NCBI GenBank assembly: GCA_036273515.1
Contig: DASUHM010000073.1
Coordinates: 1-41,801, forward strand
Direction: 5' to 3'
Origin: Gaiellales bacterium
Lineage (GTDB): Bacteria; Actinomycetota; Thermoleophilia; Gaiellales; JAICJC01
DNA length: 41,801 nt
Below, in pieces: positions 1-8,507 of the stretch. The notes under the pieces were generated by a model. That model was not told where the DNA came from. It ran no database searches and saw nothing but the letters and a program-made list of their open reading frames with translations. Numbering within the stretch: position 1 is the stretch's first letter; the number at the start of each line of letters is the position of its first letter. A program made the translations under genes and the position numbers.

Positions 1-616
1 GGAACGCCGGCTCGCCGCGGATCGGGTCGAGCGTCGAGTCCTTGCCCGCGATCGCCCGCATGCGCGGCGTCACGAGCGCCAGTTTGAGCTGCTCGATCGC
101 CTCCTCCGGGCGGCCGGCCCGAAGCTCGCAGCACGCCAGCATGTAGCGCAGCATCGGCAGCCCCGGGTTCGCCTCGGCGAGCTCGCGGCTGCGATCGGCG
201 GCCTCGGCGAACCGGCCGGCCTCGTAGATCGGCGTGACCGGCGCCCACAGCTCCCACCCGTCCGGCTGCCAGGGCTCGCCCGGCCGGCCGCCGATGGCGA
301 GGATCGTCGTCCCGGGCTCCTCGGCGAACGCCGTCCGCTTCACGCCGGGCGGGGCGAAGACGAACGTGCCCGCGGGAGCGTCGACCGGCGCGCCGTCGAG
401 CTCGAAGGTCGCCCGGCCGGTATGCACCAGGTAGAGCTCCTCCGCGTCGTTTGCCTCGTCGTGCTCGTACAGGATCCGATCGCCGGCCGCGGTGCCGGTC
501 CAGGCGTTCAGGCCGAACGACGTCAGGCCGAAGTGGTGGCGGACCGGCCGGCACGGGATCCCGCCGTCGGCGAGCACCGGGATCTCCTCCAGGCGCGCGA
601 CCGAATAGGCGCTCAC
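1..616 (-). CDS. Cupin domain protein with C-terminal TPR-like helices (partial)
   Basis: The frame opens with GTG at 616 and runs off the left edge, so only about 205 N-terminal residues are visible. Residues about 35-110 look like a cupin beta-barrel: an H..E pair in YEHDE...AEELYLVHTG, then the glycine and proline of GTFVFAPPGV. The histidine usual in the second cupin motif is replaced by KR, so metal binding may be lost. After about residue 125 the sequence becomes helical and reads as tetratricopeptide repeats (FAEAADRSRELAEANPG, then AGRPEEAIEQLKLAL). The start lies only 4 bp past the stop of the small membrane gene, so this is probably the last visible gene of the leftward operon that begins with the oxoamine synthase. 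Such cupin-TPR proteins are common in actinobacteria but have no settled role. No function is assigned. Confidence 0.75.
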   Translation of the reverse strand, partial: MSAYSVARLEEIPVLADGGIPCRPVRHHFGLTSFGLNAWTGTAAGDRILYEHDEANDAEELYLVHTGRATFELDGAPVDAPAGTFVFAPPGVKRTAFAEEPGTTILAIGGRPGEPWQPDGWELWAPVTPIYEAGRFAEAADRSRELAEANPGLPMLRYMLACCELRAGRPEEAIEQLKLALVTPRMRAIAGKDSTLDPIRGEPAF

Positions 617-620
617 CGTG

Positions 621-776
621 CTAGCCCATATGGCGGCGCGCGCCGAGGAGCACGCCGACGACGATCCAGGCGATGCCCATCGCCCATACCCCGATGGCGA
701 CGCTCAGCGAGTTGCCCGCTGCTGCGGCACCGACGACGAGCAGGGCGGCGGCGCCCAGCATCCAGTTCCCCTCCAT
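621..776 (-). CDS. Small two-helix membrane protein, 51 residues
   Basis: This short frame starts at ATG 776 (MEGNWMLGAA) and ends with TAG at 621. It encodes two hydrophobic stretches, residues about 6-19 and 25-43, joined by a small polar turn, and ends in a basic tail (GARRHMG), so it should be an inner-membrane hairpin. A longer version from 818 would overlap the end of the MFS gene, and the extra residues do not look like protein, so I prefer the short one. It is packed 13 bp after the MFS stop and 4 bp before the cupin gene, which supports a real coding gene in an operon. I do not recognise the family. It could be an accessory subunit of the neighbouring transporter, which is inference. 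Confidence 0.5.
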   Translation of the reverse strand: MEGNWMLGAAALLVVGAAAAGNSLSVAIGVWAMGIAWIVVGVLLGARRHMG

Positions 777-789
777 CGTGGCGACCGTA

Positions 790-2160
790 TCACGGATGCA
801 TGCGCCGGGCCGCGGCAACCGCCGGCGCCCGGTGCAGGACGGTAGCCACGATTACCACGTCGACGGGAAGGTCTGCCGGCGCCTCGGGCTCGGCGACCGG
901 CGCGTCGCGCTCGACGTCGCGCATGCCCGGCAGGAACAGCGCGGCGAAGGTGATCACGGCCCCGCCGACGCCCGCGCCGACGAGGGTCATCCGCGCGCCG
1001 ATCATCTCGGTGACGGGCGCGGTGAGCGCGAAGGAGAGCGGCAGGAGGCCGATCGAGATCAGCCAGTCGAGGCTCGAGACCCGGCCCAGCATCGAGGCGG
1101 GCACGTGGCGCTGCTTGAGCGTCGCCCACACGATCGTCCCGGCGGTCTCGAGCGCGTTGAAGAGCAGGCAGGCGACCACCAGCTGCCAGGTCGCGGTGGC
1201 GAGGCCGTAGCCGGCGACGGCGAGGGTCGCCAGCGTCCAGACGACGTAGATGAAGGTCACGTGGCGGCGGGGCTGGTCGCGCTGGCCCATGAGGACGGCC
1301 GCGCCGATCGAGCCGATGCCGCCGGCGGCGAACACCGCTCCGAGCATCCCGGCCGAGCCGTGCAGGCCGTTCTTGACGACGTACGGCAGGAGCACCTCGG
1401 TCGGGCCCAGGAAGAGCAGGTAGGCGAACGCCGCGGAGACGAGCGTCCCCCAGATCCAGGTGCGGCCGCGGATGAAGCGCAGGCCGCCGCGGATGTCGGC
1501 CATGACCGAGAGCCCCTCGGGCACATGCCGCGGCAACGGCCGCATCGCCAGCACCGCGGCGCCGGCGGCGGCGAACGACGCCGCGTCGGCCGCGAACGCG
1601 ATCCCGGGCCCGAAGGCGGCGATCAGCCAGCCGCCGACGGCCGGGCCGGCCAGGCGGAGGGCGATCGGGCGGACGAACTGGTCGAGCGAGTTGGCGGCAG
1701 GGAGGTCGGACGCGGGCAGGATGTCCGGCACGAGCGCCTCGAACGCCGGCGTGAAGAACGCGGTGCCGGCGCCGTAGACCATCGCCAGCACGGCGATCTC
1801 CCAGATCTCGACCCGACCGGTGATCGAGAGCCCGGCCAGGACCGCGATCGCGAGGGCCCGCACCGCGTCGGCGGCGAGCATGATCCCGCGGCGGCTGAGC
1901 CGGTCGCTGACGACGCCGCCTGGCAGCAGGCAGACGATGGTCGGCACGGTCATCGCGATCCCGACCATCGAGAGCGCGGCCGGCGCGTTCCAGACCGCGT
2001 ACACCTGCCAGGCCATCGCGACCAGAAAGATGCCGTCGCCGAGCAGCGACACCGTCATCCCCGACCACAGCAGCCGGAAGTCGCGGTGCCGCAGCGGCGC
2101 GAGCAGGTTCAGCCGGGTGAACCCGCCGGGGCGGTCGAGCGCGTCGTAACTATGCTGCAT
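790..2160 (-). CDS. MFS transporter, EntS-like exporter type
   Basis: A 456-residue integral membrane protein with about 12 predicted helices. It begins with a polar stretch and the sequence FRLLWSGMTVSLLGDGIFLVAMAW, typical of the MFS_3 group that contains the enterobactin exporter EntS and macrolide-efflux proteins. The loop after helix 2 (GGVVSDRLSRRGIML) matches the MFS signature between helices 2 and 3. The C-terminal 40 residues (after PGMRDVERD) are hydrophilic and probably cytosolic. The ATG at 2160 overlaps the end of the GGDEF/EAL gene by 11 bp, so translation is likely coupled. The substrate cannot be read from sequence. Its position in an operon with an oxoamine synthase makes export of that enzyme's product a reasonable guess. 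Confidence 0.88.
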   Translation of the reverse strand: MQHSYDALDRPGGFTRLNLLAPLRHRDFRLLWSGMTVSLLGDGIFLVAMAWQVYAVWNAPAALSMVGIAMTVPTIVCLLPGGVVSDRLSRRGIMLAADAVRALAIAVLAGLSITGRVEIWEIAVLAMVYGAGTAFFTPAFEALVPDILPASDLPAANSLDQFVRPIALRLAGPAVGGWLIAAFGPGIAFAADAASFAAAGAAVLAMRPLPRHVPEGLSVMADIRGGLRFIRGRTWIWGTLVSAAFAYLLFLGPTEVLLPYVVKNGLHGSAGMLGAVFAAGGIGSIGAAVLMGQRDQPRRHVTFIYVVWTLATLAVAGYGLATATWQLVVACLLFNALETAGTIVWATLKQRHVPASMLGRVSSLDWLISIGLLPLSFALTAPVTEMIGARMTLVGAGVGGAVITFAALFLPGMRDVERDAPVAEPEAPADLPVDVVIVATVLHRAPAVAAARRMHP

Positions 2161-5100
2161 CGGCCTGAGCCTCTGGCCCGGCCGAGTCGTACACGCTGTC
2201 CAGGTAGCGCATCAGGTCGGGCGAGCTCATGGCCTTGGCGAACAGGAAGCCCTGCCCGAGCCCGCACCCGAGGTCGCGCAGCACGGTTGCCTGGTTGGCC
2301 AGCTCGATGCCCTCGGCGACGACCTCGAGGTCGAGCGTCTCGCCGATCTTGACGATCGCCTGCGGCAGCGCCGAGACCGCCTCGCCCGAGGTGAGGAACG
2401 AGCGATCCATCTTGAGGATGTCGACCGGCAGCTTGTTCAGGTAGCTGAGCGACGAGTAGCCGGTGCCGAAGTCGTCCATCGCCACCTTCACCCCGAGCGC
2501 CTTGAGCGCGTTCAGCCGCTCGACGGCCAGATCCATGTCGACCATGAGGACGGACTCGGTGATCTCGAGCACGAGGCTCGCCGGCTTCATCCCCGAGGTC
2601 GCGAGCGCATCGCGGACGTCATCGACGATCGTCTCGGACTGGAGCTGCTTCGCCGACAGGTTGACGCTGATCGAGAGCGGCGACTCGCTGCCGAACCGTT
2701 CGGTCAGCAGCGCTCCCTGGGTGCAGGCCTGGTTGAGCGTCCAGCGGCCGATCGGAATGATCAGGCCGGTGTCCTCGGCGACCGGGATGAACTGCGTCGG
2801 CGGGATGTTCCCGCGCGTCGGGTGATGCCAGCGCAGCAGGGCCTCGAAGCCGTAGACGGTGGTGCCGGAGAGGCGGATCACGGGCTGGTAGTGCACCTCG
2901 AGCTGGCCCGTCTCGATCGCGCGCTGCAGGTCGGCGCGCATCTCGAGCCGCTCGACCACCTCGCGGTGCATGTCGGGCTCGAAGACGCGGTAGCCGCCCT
3001 TGCTCTCGCGCTTGGCCATGTACATGGCGACGTCGGCGTTGCGCAGCAGGTCGGCCGCGTCGGCGGTGCCGTCGCTCGTCAGGCAGAGTCCGATGCTGGC
3101 GGCGACGACGAGCTCCTTCTCGCCCATGTCGATCGGCTCGGCCAGGCCCTCGAGCACCCGCTCGGCGACATCGACGGCCTCCTGCGAGCGCTGCACCTCC
3201 TCGACCAGGACGGCGAACTCGTCGCCGCCGAAGCGGGCGACCGTATCGGTCGGGCGGACCGCGGCGCGCAGCCGGTGGGCGACCTCCTGCAGCACCGCGT
3301 CGCCGGACGCGTGGCCGAGGCTGTCGTTGATCGTCTTGAAGTCGTCGAGGTCGATGAAGATCACGCCGACCGTCGACTCCTCGCGGGATGCGCGGGCAAG
3401 CGCGTGGCCGACGCGGTCGGCGAAGAGGGCGCGGTTGGCGAGCCCGGTGACGGGGTCGTGGAAAGCCTGGTGGGCGAGCTGGTCCTCGTAGAGCTTGCGC
3501 TCGCTGATGTCGCGGCAGTTGAGGACGATGCCCTGCACGGACTCCTCGGCCAGCAGGTTTCGGTGGTGCACCTCGAACTGGAGCCACTCGCCGGTGCGGC
3601 TGCGCAGGCTGCACTCGATCATGCCGGAGGTGCCGACGCCGGCGTCGGCGCTCTCGACCACCTGCAGGAGGCGGGTGCGGTCGCTCGGGCGCACGAGCAG
3701 GTCGAAGTGGGTGTTCACGACGTCCTCGACCGCGTAGCCGAGCACCTCTTCGATCGCCGGGCTCTGGTAGAGGATCGTGCCGCTGCGGTCGAGCACGGCG
3801 ATCAGGTCGCTGGAGTGCTCGAGCAGGGCGCGGAAGCGGGCCTCGCTGCGGCGCCGGTGGAGGTCCTCGGCCAGGAGCGCACCGTCGATGGCGAGCGACA
3901 TCTGGGTGGACAGCGTCTCGAGCGCGCCGCTCATCTCGCTGCCGTGGCCGCCGGGGATGCCGACGAGCAGGAAGGCGCTGCCGGCGGCGCGGCCGGCCAG
4001 GCCGATCAGGGCGTAGTGCGACTCGCGGGCCAGCTCGAGCTCGCCGAGCAGCTCGCCGGGCACGTCGATCCAGCGCACCGGCGGACCGTCGCCGGAGGCG
4101 GCGGCGAGCCACTCGCGCACGGTCGGCGAGACGGCGTCCTCGGACGGATCCTCGTGCAGGGTGATGAGGCGCGCGTCCGCGGCGGCGCCGGCCAGCTCGC
4201 GCACGGCGGCCTTGGCGGCGTTCTCCATCTGGTCGATGTCCGCGGCGCCGACGAGCGCGACGCCCGCGCGGCGCAGGGCGCGCTGGCGTGCGACCGCGCG
4301 CTCCTCCTGGCGCACCAGGCCCGACATGCGGGCGAGCACGAACATGAACATGACCATCGAGGCCACGATCACGACGATCACGTCGGTGTTGCCCCACTCC
4401 TGGAAGAAGCGGATGCCCGGCGCGATCAGGACGGCGACGCACAGGAACCCGAGGCGCACGGGCGTGAGCCGGGTGCGGCCCTCGGCGGGCTGCTCCAGCG
4501 TGCGCATCGACGGGTGCAGCGCGGCGGCGCCCCAGAGCAGGTAGTAGAAGATCCAGCCCACGTCGAGGATCACCTGGCCGTTGTAGGTGCCGTCGAGGAG
4601 CATGCGGTTGTAGACCGAGTCGGTCGTGAGCAGGCAGACGATGCTGCCGGCGAGCAGGTAGAACGCCGGGGCGCGCACGCCGCGGTCGACCGCGAGCCGG
4701 ATCGCCGCCGCGAGCAGGAGGATGTCGCCGACCGGGTAGGCGATCGACACGGCCTCGGGCAGCCAGTTGCCGCCGAGCTGGATGTTCGGGGCGATCAGGA
4801 ACACCCATGACAGCAGGGCGATGCCGAGGGTCAGGATGAGCGAGTCGATGGCGCCGGCCCGGTCGGTGCGCGGGTTGCGCCGCCGCACGAGCAGGAGCAG
4901 GCCGGCCATCAGCGCCGGGTAGACGGTCAGGTAGAGCGCGTCGCCGGGCGAGGGGAACCCGACGTTCAGGCCGAACAGGCTCGGCAGGCTGTACGTGTAG
5001 AAGTCGCCGACCAGGAACAGGGCCTGGCCGAGGGCGAGAAAGCCCCACGCCACGAGCGCCTTCGGCCGGTGCATGCGCATGCCGGCGAGGATGGCGGCGA

Positions 5101-5278
5101 CGCCCGAGAAGCCGAGCGCGTTGATGAACGGCCCGTGGATGGCACTGCCGCGCTGGAAGACGGGCACGACCGCGTAGAGGTACGTGAAGAGCGAGCCGGC
5201 CAGCAGGTACCACAGCCAGACGGTGCGCGGCGAGAGCGGCCACAGGCCCGAGCGGAGGGACCGGGTCAGGCGGGTCAT
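2150..5278 (-). CDS. Membrane GAF-PAS-GGDEF-EAL protein (cyclic-di-GMP turnover)
   Basis: A 1042-residue protein. Residues 1-330 hold about nine to ten hydrophobic helices forming a membrane sensor domain that I cannot name. About 345-500 is a GAF-like region, about 505-625 a PAS domain (FRALLEHSSDLIAVLDRSG) with its PAC end (NCRDISERK). The diguanylate cyclase domain carries an intact GGDEF at 684-688 and an inhibitory I-site RPTD at 675-678, exactly five residues before it. The phosphodiesterase domain carries EAL at 812-814 followed by LRW, then SVNLS, ITES, DDFGTGYSSL, a lysine in ILKMD and VAEGIE, so the metal and catalytic residues look complete. Both activities are therefore possible; which dominates cannot be told. 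The ATG at 5278 overlaps the TGA of the upstream oxoamine synthase (ATGA), and the MFS gene overlaps its end. Confidence 0.93.
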   Translation of the reverse strand: MTRLTRSLRSGLWPLSPRTVWLWYLLAGSLFTYLYAVVPVFQRGSAIHGPFINALGFSGVAAILAGMRMHRPKALVAWGFLALGQALFLVGDFYTYSLPSLFGLNVGFPSPGDALYLTVYPALMAGLLLLVRRRNPRTDRAGAIDSLILTLGIALLSWVFLIAPNIQLGGNWLPEAVSIAYPVGDILLLAAAIRLAVDRGVRAPAFYLLAGSIVCLLTTDSVYNRMLLDGTYNGQVILDVGWIFYYLLWGAAALHPSMRTLEQPAEGRTRLTPVRLGFLCVAVLIAPGIRFFQEWGNTDVIVVIVASMVMFMFVLARMSGLVRQEERAVARQRALRRAGVALVGAADIDQMENAAKAAVRELAGAAADARLITLHEDPSEDAVSPTVREWLAAASGDGPPVRWIDVPGELLGELELARESHYALIGLAGRAAGSAFLLVGIPGGHGSEMSGALETLSTQMSLAIDGALLAEDLHRRRSEARFRALLEHSSDLIAVLDRSGTILYQSPAIEEVLGYAVEDVVNTHFDLLVRPSDRTRLLQVVESADAGVGTSGMIECSLRSRTGEWLQFEVHHRNLLAEESVQGIVLNCRDISERKLYEDQLAHQAFHDPVTGLANRALFADRVGHALARASREESTVGVIFIDLDDFKTINDSLGHASGDAVLQEVAHRLRAAVRPTDTVARFGGDEFAVLVEEVQRSQEAVDVAERVLEGLAEPIDMGEKELVVAASIGLCLTSDGTADAADLLRNADVAMYMAKRESKGGYRVFEPDMHREVVERLEMRADLQRAIETGQLEVHYQPVIRLSGTTVYGFEALLRWHHPTRGNIPPTQFIPVAEDTGLIIPIGRWTLNQACTQGALLTERFGSESPLSISVNLSAKQLQSETIVDDVRDALATSGMKPASLVLEITESVLMVDMDLAVERLNALKALGVKVAMDDFGTGYSSLSYLNKLPVDILKMDRSFLTSGEAVSALPQAIVKIGETLDLEVVAEGIELANQATVLRDLGCGLGQGFLFAKAMSSPDLMRYLDSVYDSAGPEAQADAA

Positions 5279-6597
5279 GCGGCCTCCCGCAGCTCGTCGG
5301 GGCGCTGCATCTCGAAGCGCCGGGCCAGCCGGTCGAGGACGTCGATCAGCTCGTCGATCTCGTCGTCGCCGTTGGCCGCGGTGACCTGGATGCGGAACCC
5401 GACCTCGTCCTTGGGGACGAGTGGGTAGGCGGCCAGGGTGACGTAGATGCCGTTGTCGAACAGGAAGCGCCCGACCGAGCCGATGTCGCGGTGATCCGAG
5501 AGCGGGATCTCGATGATCGGGAAGCCGGAGTGGTTGAGCGTGCGCACGCCGATCCGGCGCAGGGCGTCGAGGACGCGGCCCGTCCGCTCGAAGAGGACGC
5601 GGCGCAGCTCGTCGCCGCGGCGCGCGTTCACGTCGAACCCGGCGAGGGTGGTCGCGAGCGAGGCCACCGGCGGCGGCCCGGAGTAGAGGTACGGGGGCGC
5701 GGCCGTCTTCAGCATCTCCTTGAGCGGCGTCGGGCAGGCGATGAACGCGGCCAGCGACGAGTAGGCCTTGGAGAAGCCGCCGACCAGGATGAGCCCCTCG
5801 TAGGTCTCGTCCAGGTGGCGGACGATGCTGTTGCCGCGCGAGCCGTACGGGGAGAGCTCGGAGGCCGAGCGCTCGCCGATCACGCCGAAGCCGTGGGCGT
5901 CGTCGACGTAGAGCAGCGCGCCGTGGCGGCGGGTGACGCGGGCGAACGCGGCCAGGTCGGGGGCGTTGCCGGTGATGCTGTTCACGCCGTCCATGCACAC
6001 GAGCTTCTGGTCGGAGCGATCCTCGATCAGCAGCCGCTCGAGATCGTCGGGATCCTCGAAGCGGAAGCGCTTCAGGGTGGCGCCGCGGGCGACGGCGAAC
6101 TGGCAGCCGTCGTAGATCGTCTTGTGCGCCCGGCTGTCCATGAACACCGTCCCGCCGGCGGCGAGCACCGGGATCACCGCCATGTGGATGTGGGTGATCG
6201 TCGGCAGGACGAGGGTGTCCTCGCAGCCGAGCAGCTCGGTCAGGTGCTCCTCGATCTCGCCGAACAGCGTCGGGCTGCCGAGCAGCCGCGACCAGCTCGG
6301 GTGGGTGCCCCAGCGCTCGACCTGAGCCGGGATCGACTCCATGATCTCGCGGTCGAGGTCGAACCCGAGGTAGTTGCACGACGCGAAGTCGGCCAGCCAC
6401 TGGTCGCCGACCCGGATCCGGCGCCCGTCGATCTCGTCGATCACGGCGTCGGTCATCGGGTTCGAGCGCTTCAGCTCGTCGAGGTCGGCGCAGGCGGCCA
6501 GCCAGCGGTCAATCCACTTGACCTGGTCACTGGAGCGCCTGCGCTCGGGCATGCTGCGACGATCGGGGTTCACAGGCGGGGTATCGGCCGTGGGCAC
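5275..6597 (-). CDS. Alpha-oxoamine synthase family PLP enzyme (AONS/KBL/CqsA-like)
   Basis: A 440-residue fold-type I PLP enzyme of the family that condenses an amino acid with an acyl-CoA (8-amino-7-oxononanoate synthase, 2-amino-3-ketobutyrate ligase, serine palmitoyltransferase, CqsA). Visible marks are CNYLGF near residue 75, a histidine-rich stretch THIHM where the cofactor ring stacks, DDAHGFGVIG holding the aspartate that pairs with the PLP nitrogen, and GGFSKAYSS with the probable Schiff-base lysine K277. It is longer than the usual 390-400 residues because of a polar N-terminal extension. The GTG at 6597 is used here; an ATG at 6552 is an alternative and neither has a clear ribosome site. 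No biotin, threonine-catabolism or sphingolipid genes are nearby. Its coupling to a cyclic-di-GMP enzyme and an exporter suggests a signal or lipid product, which is inference. Confidence 0.85.
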   Translation of the reverse strand: MPTADTPPVNPDRRSMPERRRSSDQVKWIDRWLAACADLDELKRSNPMTDAVIDEIDGRRIRVGDQWLADFASCNYLGFDLDREIMESIPAQVERWGTHPSWSRLLGSPTLFGEIEEHLTELLGCEDTLVLPTITHIHMAVIPVLAAGGTVFMDSRAHKTIYDGCQFAVARGATLKRFRFEDPDDLERLLIEDRSDQKLVCMDGVNSITGNAPDLAAFARVTRRHGALLYVDDAHGFGVIGERSASELSPYGSRGNSIVRHLDETYEGLILVGGFSKAYSSLAAFIACPTPLKEMLKTAAPPYLYSGPPPVASLATTLAGFDVNARRGDELRRVLFERTGRVLDALRRIGVRTLNHSGFPIIEIPLSDHRDIGSVGRFLFDNGIYVTLAAYPLVPKDEVGFRIQVTAANGDDEIDELIDVLDRLARRFEMQRPDELREAA

Positions 6598-6715
6598 GAG
6601 TTCTTGAGCGGGGAGGCGAGGGGTCGGCAGGCACGACGGAGGCGGTGTTTTGCCTGCAGTTCCTGCATCGGCGGAAATGGGGCCGGGATCGTCCCCCGTT
6701 CGAGGGACGACCGAC

Positions 6716-6721
6716 TACGGT
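6716..6721 (+). promoter_or_regulatory. Candidate -10 element of a leaderless gene
   Basis: TACGGT lies 8 nt before the GTG at 6730, the spacing expected if transcription starts at the start codon. No Shine-Dalgarno sequence is seen. The 132-bp divergent gap 6598-6729 holds nothing else I can name. Confidence 0.35.
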
Positions 6722-6729
6722 TCCGGCTC

Positions 6730-7518
6730 GTGGCTGAGCGACGCGCGATCCGGGTCGGCGTGCAGGTGCAACCCCAGCATGGGACGGCATCGGACATGCG
6801 CGACACGTGGCTGCGGGCCGAGGAGCTCGGCGCCGACACGGTGTTCACGTGGGACCACTTCCATCCGCTCTCGGGCGACCCCGACGGCAACCACTTCGAG
6901 TGCTGGACGTGGCTCGGTGCGATGGCCGAGGCGACCGAGCGGGTCGAGATCGGCGCGCTCGTCTCGTGCAACAGCTACCGCAACCCCGAGCTCCTGACCG
7001 ACATGGCGCGGACGGTCGACCACATCTCCGGCGGCCGGCTGATCCTGGGCATCGGGTCGGGCTGGTTCGAGCGCGACTACGACGAGTTCGGCTACGAGTT
7101 CGGGACGGCGCCGTCGCGCCTGCGCGACCTGGACGCGGCCATGCCCCGGATCCACTCGCGCATGGCGAAGCTCGTCCCCCCGCCGGTGCGAAACCCGATG
7201 CCGATCATGATCGGCGGCAGCGGCGAGCGCGTCACCCTGCGCATCGTCGCCCAGCACGCCGACATCTGGAACGGCTTCGGCGACCCGGAGCGGGCGAAGC
7301 AGAAGTGCGACATCCTCGACGACTGGTGCCGCAAGGTCGGCCGCGACCCGGCCGAGATCGAGCGCTCGATCGGCGGCATCCGCGCGAACGCCCTGCCCTA
7401 CCTCGACGGCTATCTCGACGTCGGCGTGACCCACCTCATCATGGGCATCAGCGGCCCGGAGTGGGATCTCAGCCTGCTGCCGAAGCTGGTCGAATGGCGA
7501 GATTCTCGCCAGGGCTGA
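6730..7518 (+). CDS. LLM-class F420-dependent oxidoreductase
   Basis: A 262-residue luciferase-like TIM-barrel protein. It starts at GTG 6730 (VAERRAIRVGVQVQPQ), where the first barrel strand begins. The family marks are WDHFHPL near residue 41, SCNSYRNPELLTDMARTVD, then HISGGRLILGIGSGW and, later, PIMIGGSGERVTLRI, which bind the deazaflavin and phosphate. The frame upstream of 6730 is open but not protein-like. Members of this group use reduced or oxidised F420, not FMN, and the cofD/E/C genes 1 kb away support that. The substrate is unknown. Its 3' end overlaps the convergent EamA gene by 50 bp. Confidence 0.88.
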   Translation: MAERRAIRVGVQVQPQHGTASDMRDTWLRAEELGADTVFTWDHFHPLSGDPDGNHFECWTWLGAMAEATERVEIGALVSCNSYRNPELLTDMARTVDHISGGRLILGIGSGWFERDYDEFGYEFGTAPSRLRDLDAAMPRIHSRMAKLVPPPVRNPMPIMIGGSGERVTLRIVAQHADIWNGFGDPERAKQKCDILDDWCRKVGRDPAEIERSIGGIRANALPYLDGYLDVGVTHLIMGISGPEWDLSLLPKLVEWRDSRQG

Positions 7519-8446
7519 CGGGCAGCTCGACCGGCAGGCGGTGCAGGAGGGCGATGGTGGCCCAGAGGATGGCGAAGCCGGCCACCTGGGTCGCGCTGAC
7601 CGTCGCGTCGAGCGCGAAGTAGTTCACGACGAGCGCCGTCGCCGGGAAGGCCAGCTCGGCGAACGTCGCGACCGACGCCGGCGTCTGGACGAGGCCACGG
7701 TAGTAGAGCATGAGGGCGAAGAGGCCGGGGACGAGCGCGAGCCCGACGAGCCGCGTCCAGTCGGACGCATCCGCCGAGGCGGGCGGCGCGACGACGCCCT
7801 CGTAGAGCGCGATCACGAGGAGCAGCGGCAGCGCGAGGGTGAACCGGGTCGCGGTCACGAGCTGCGGCTCGAGGCAGACGAGCGTCCGCCGCCCGAACGC
7901 CGTCGCGGCGCCCCACAGTGCGGCCGCCAGGAGGGCGAGCAGCGCCGCCCGCCCCTCCGCGCCCGTGAAGGCGTCGCGCGGCGACATCGTGCCGAACGAG
8001 AGCAGGTAGGTGCCGAGGAGCGCCGGGGCCAGGAACCAGCCCAGCTGGCGCAGCGGCCGCTCCCGCATCACCACCGCGGCGGCGGCGATCGCCCACAGCG
8101 GCTGGGTCTTCTGCAGGAGCACGACCACGTCGGGGTTGCCGTACTCGAAGGCGGTCGTGAACGCCAGCGTCGCCAGCGCCGACCCGCCCCACGCCACCCC
8201 GAACGCCGCCAGCCACCCGCCCCGGTCGAGCCGGCGCAGGCCGTGGCGGTGCCGGATCAGGAACGGCAGCACGATCGCGGTCAGGATCACGTGCTCGTAG
8301 AGCACGATCGTGTACGGCGACCAGCGCGCGACCGGCGACACGAGCGGCTGGCGGAAGGCGCCGTCGGTGCCCCAGAGCGCAGCGCCGATCGCGACGAGCG
8401 CCACGCTCGCCACGGGTGCGGTGAAGATCGCTCGCCTGCTGTTCAC
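7469..8446 (-). CDS. EamA/DMT-superfamily permease
   Basis: A 325-residue membrane protein with about ten hydrophobic helices arranged as two EamA repeats. The first repeat starts at VALVAIGAALWGTDGAF and the second at LLALLAAALWGAATAFGRR; both carry the W-G pattern usual in this family. The GTG at 8446 (VNSRRAIF) is chosen because residues before it in the open frame are proline- and arginine-rich and not membrane-like. DMT permeases export amino acids, purines or other small metabolites. The substrate here is unknown. The gene is transcribed toward the LLM gene and shares 50 bp of antisense coding sequence with it. It sits between F420 genes but has no obvious part in that pathway. Confidence 0.85.
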   Translation of the reverse strand: MNSRRAIFTAPVASVALVAIGAALWGTDGAFRQPLVSPVARWSPYTIVLYEHVILTAIVLPFLIRHRHGLRRLDRGGWLAAFGVAWGGSALATLAFTTAFEYGNPDVVVLLQKTQPLWAIAAAAVVMRERPLRQLGWFLAPALLGTYLLSFGTMSPRDAFTGAEGRAALLALLAAALWGAATAFGRRTLVCLEPQLVTATRFTLALPLLLVIALYEGVVAPPASADASDWTRLVGLALVPGLFALMLYYRGLVQTPASVATFAELAFPATALVVNYFALDATVSATQVAGFAILWATIALLHRLPVELPVSPGENLAIRPASAAG

Positions 8447-8507
8447 GAGCCCGGGTAACCCCCCATCCGTCGCATCCGGCCCCTCGGAGCGGCCATGATA
8501 TGCGGGC

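Noticed and set aside
5275-6597. Assigning the oxoamine synthase as BioF (biotin) or Kbl (threonine breakdown)
   Set aside because: No bioA, bioB, bioD or tdh gene is nearby, and the protein has an N-terminal extension and different operon partners.
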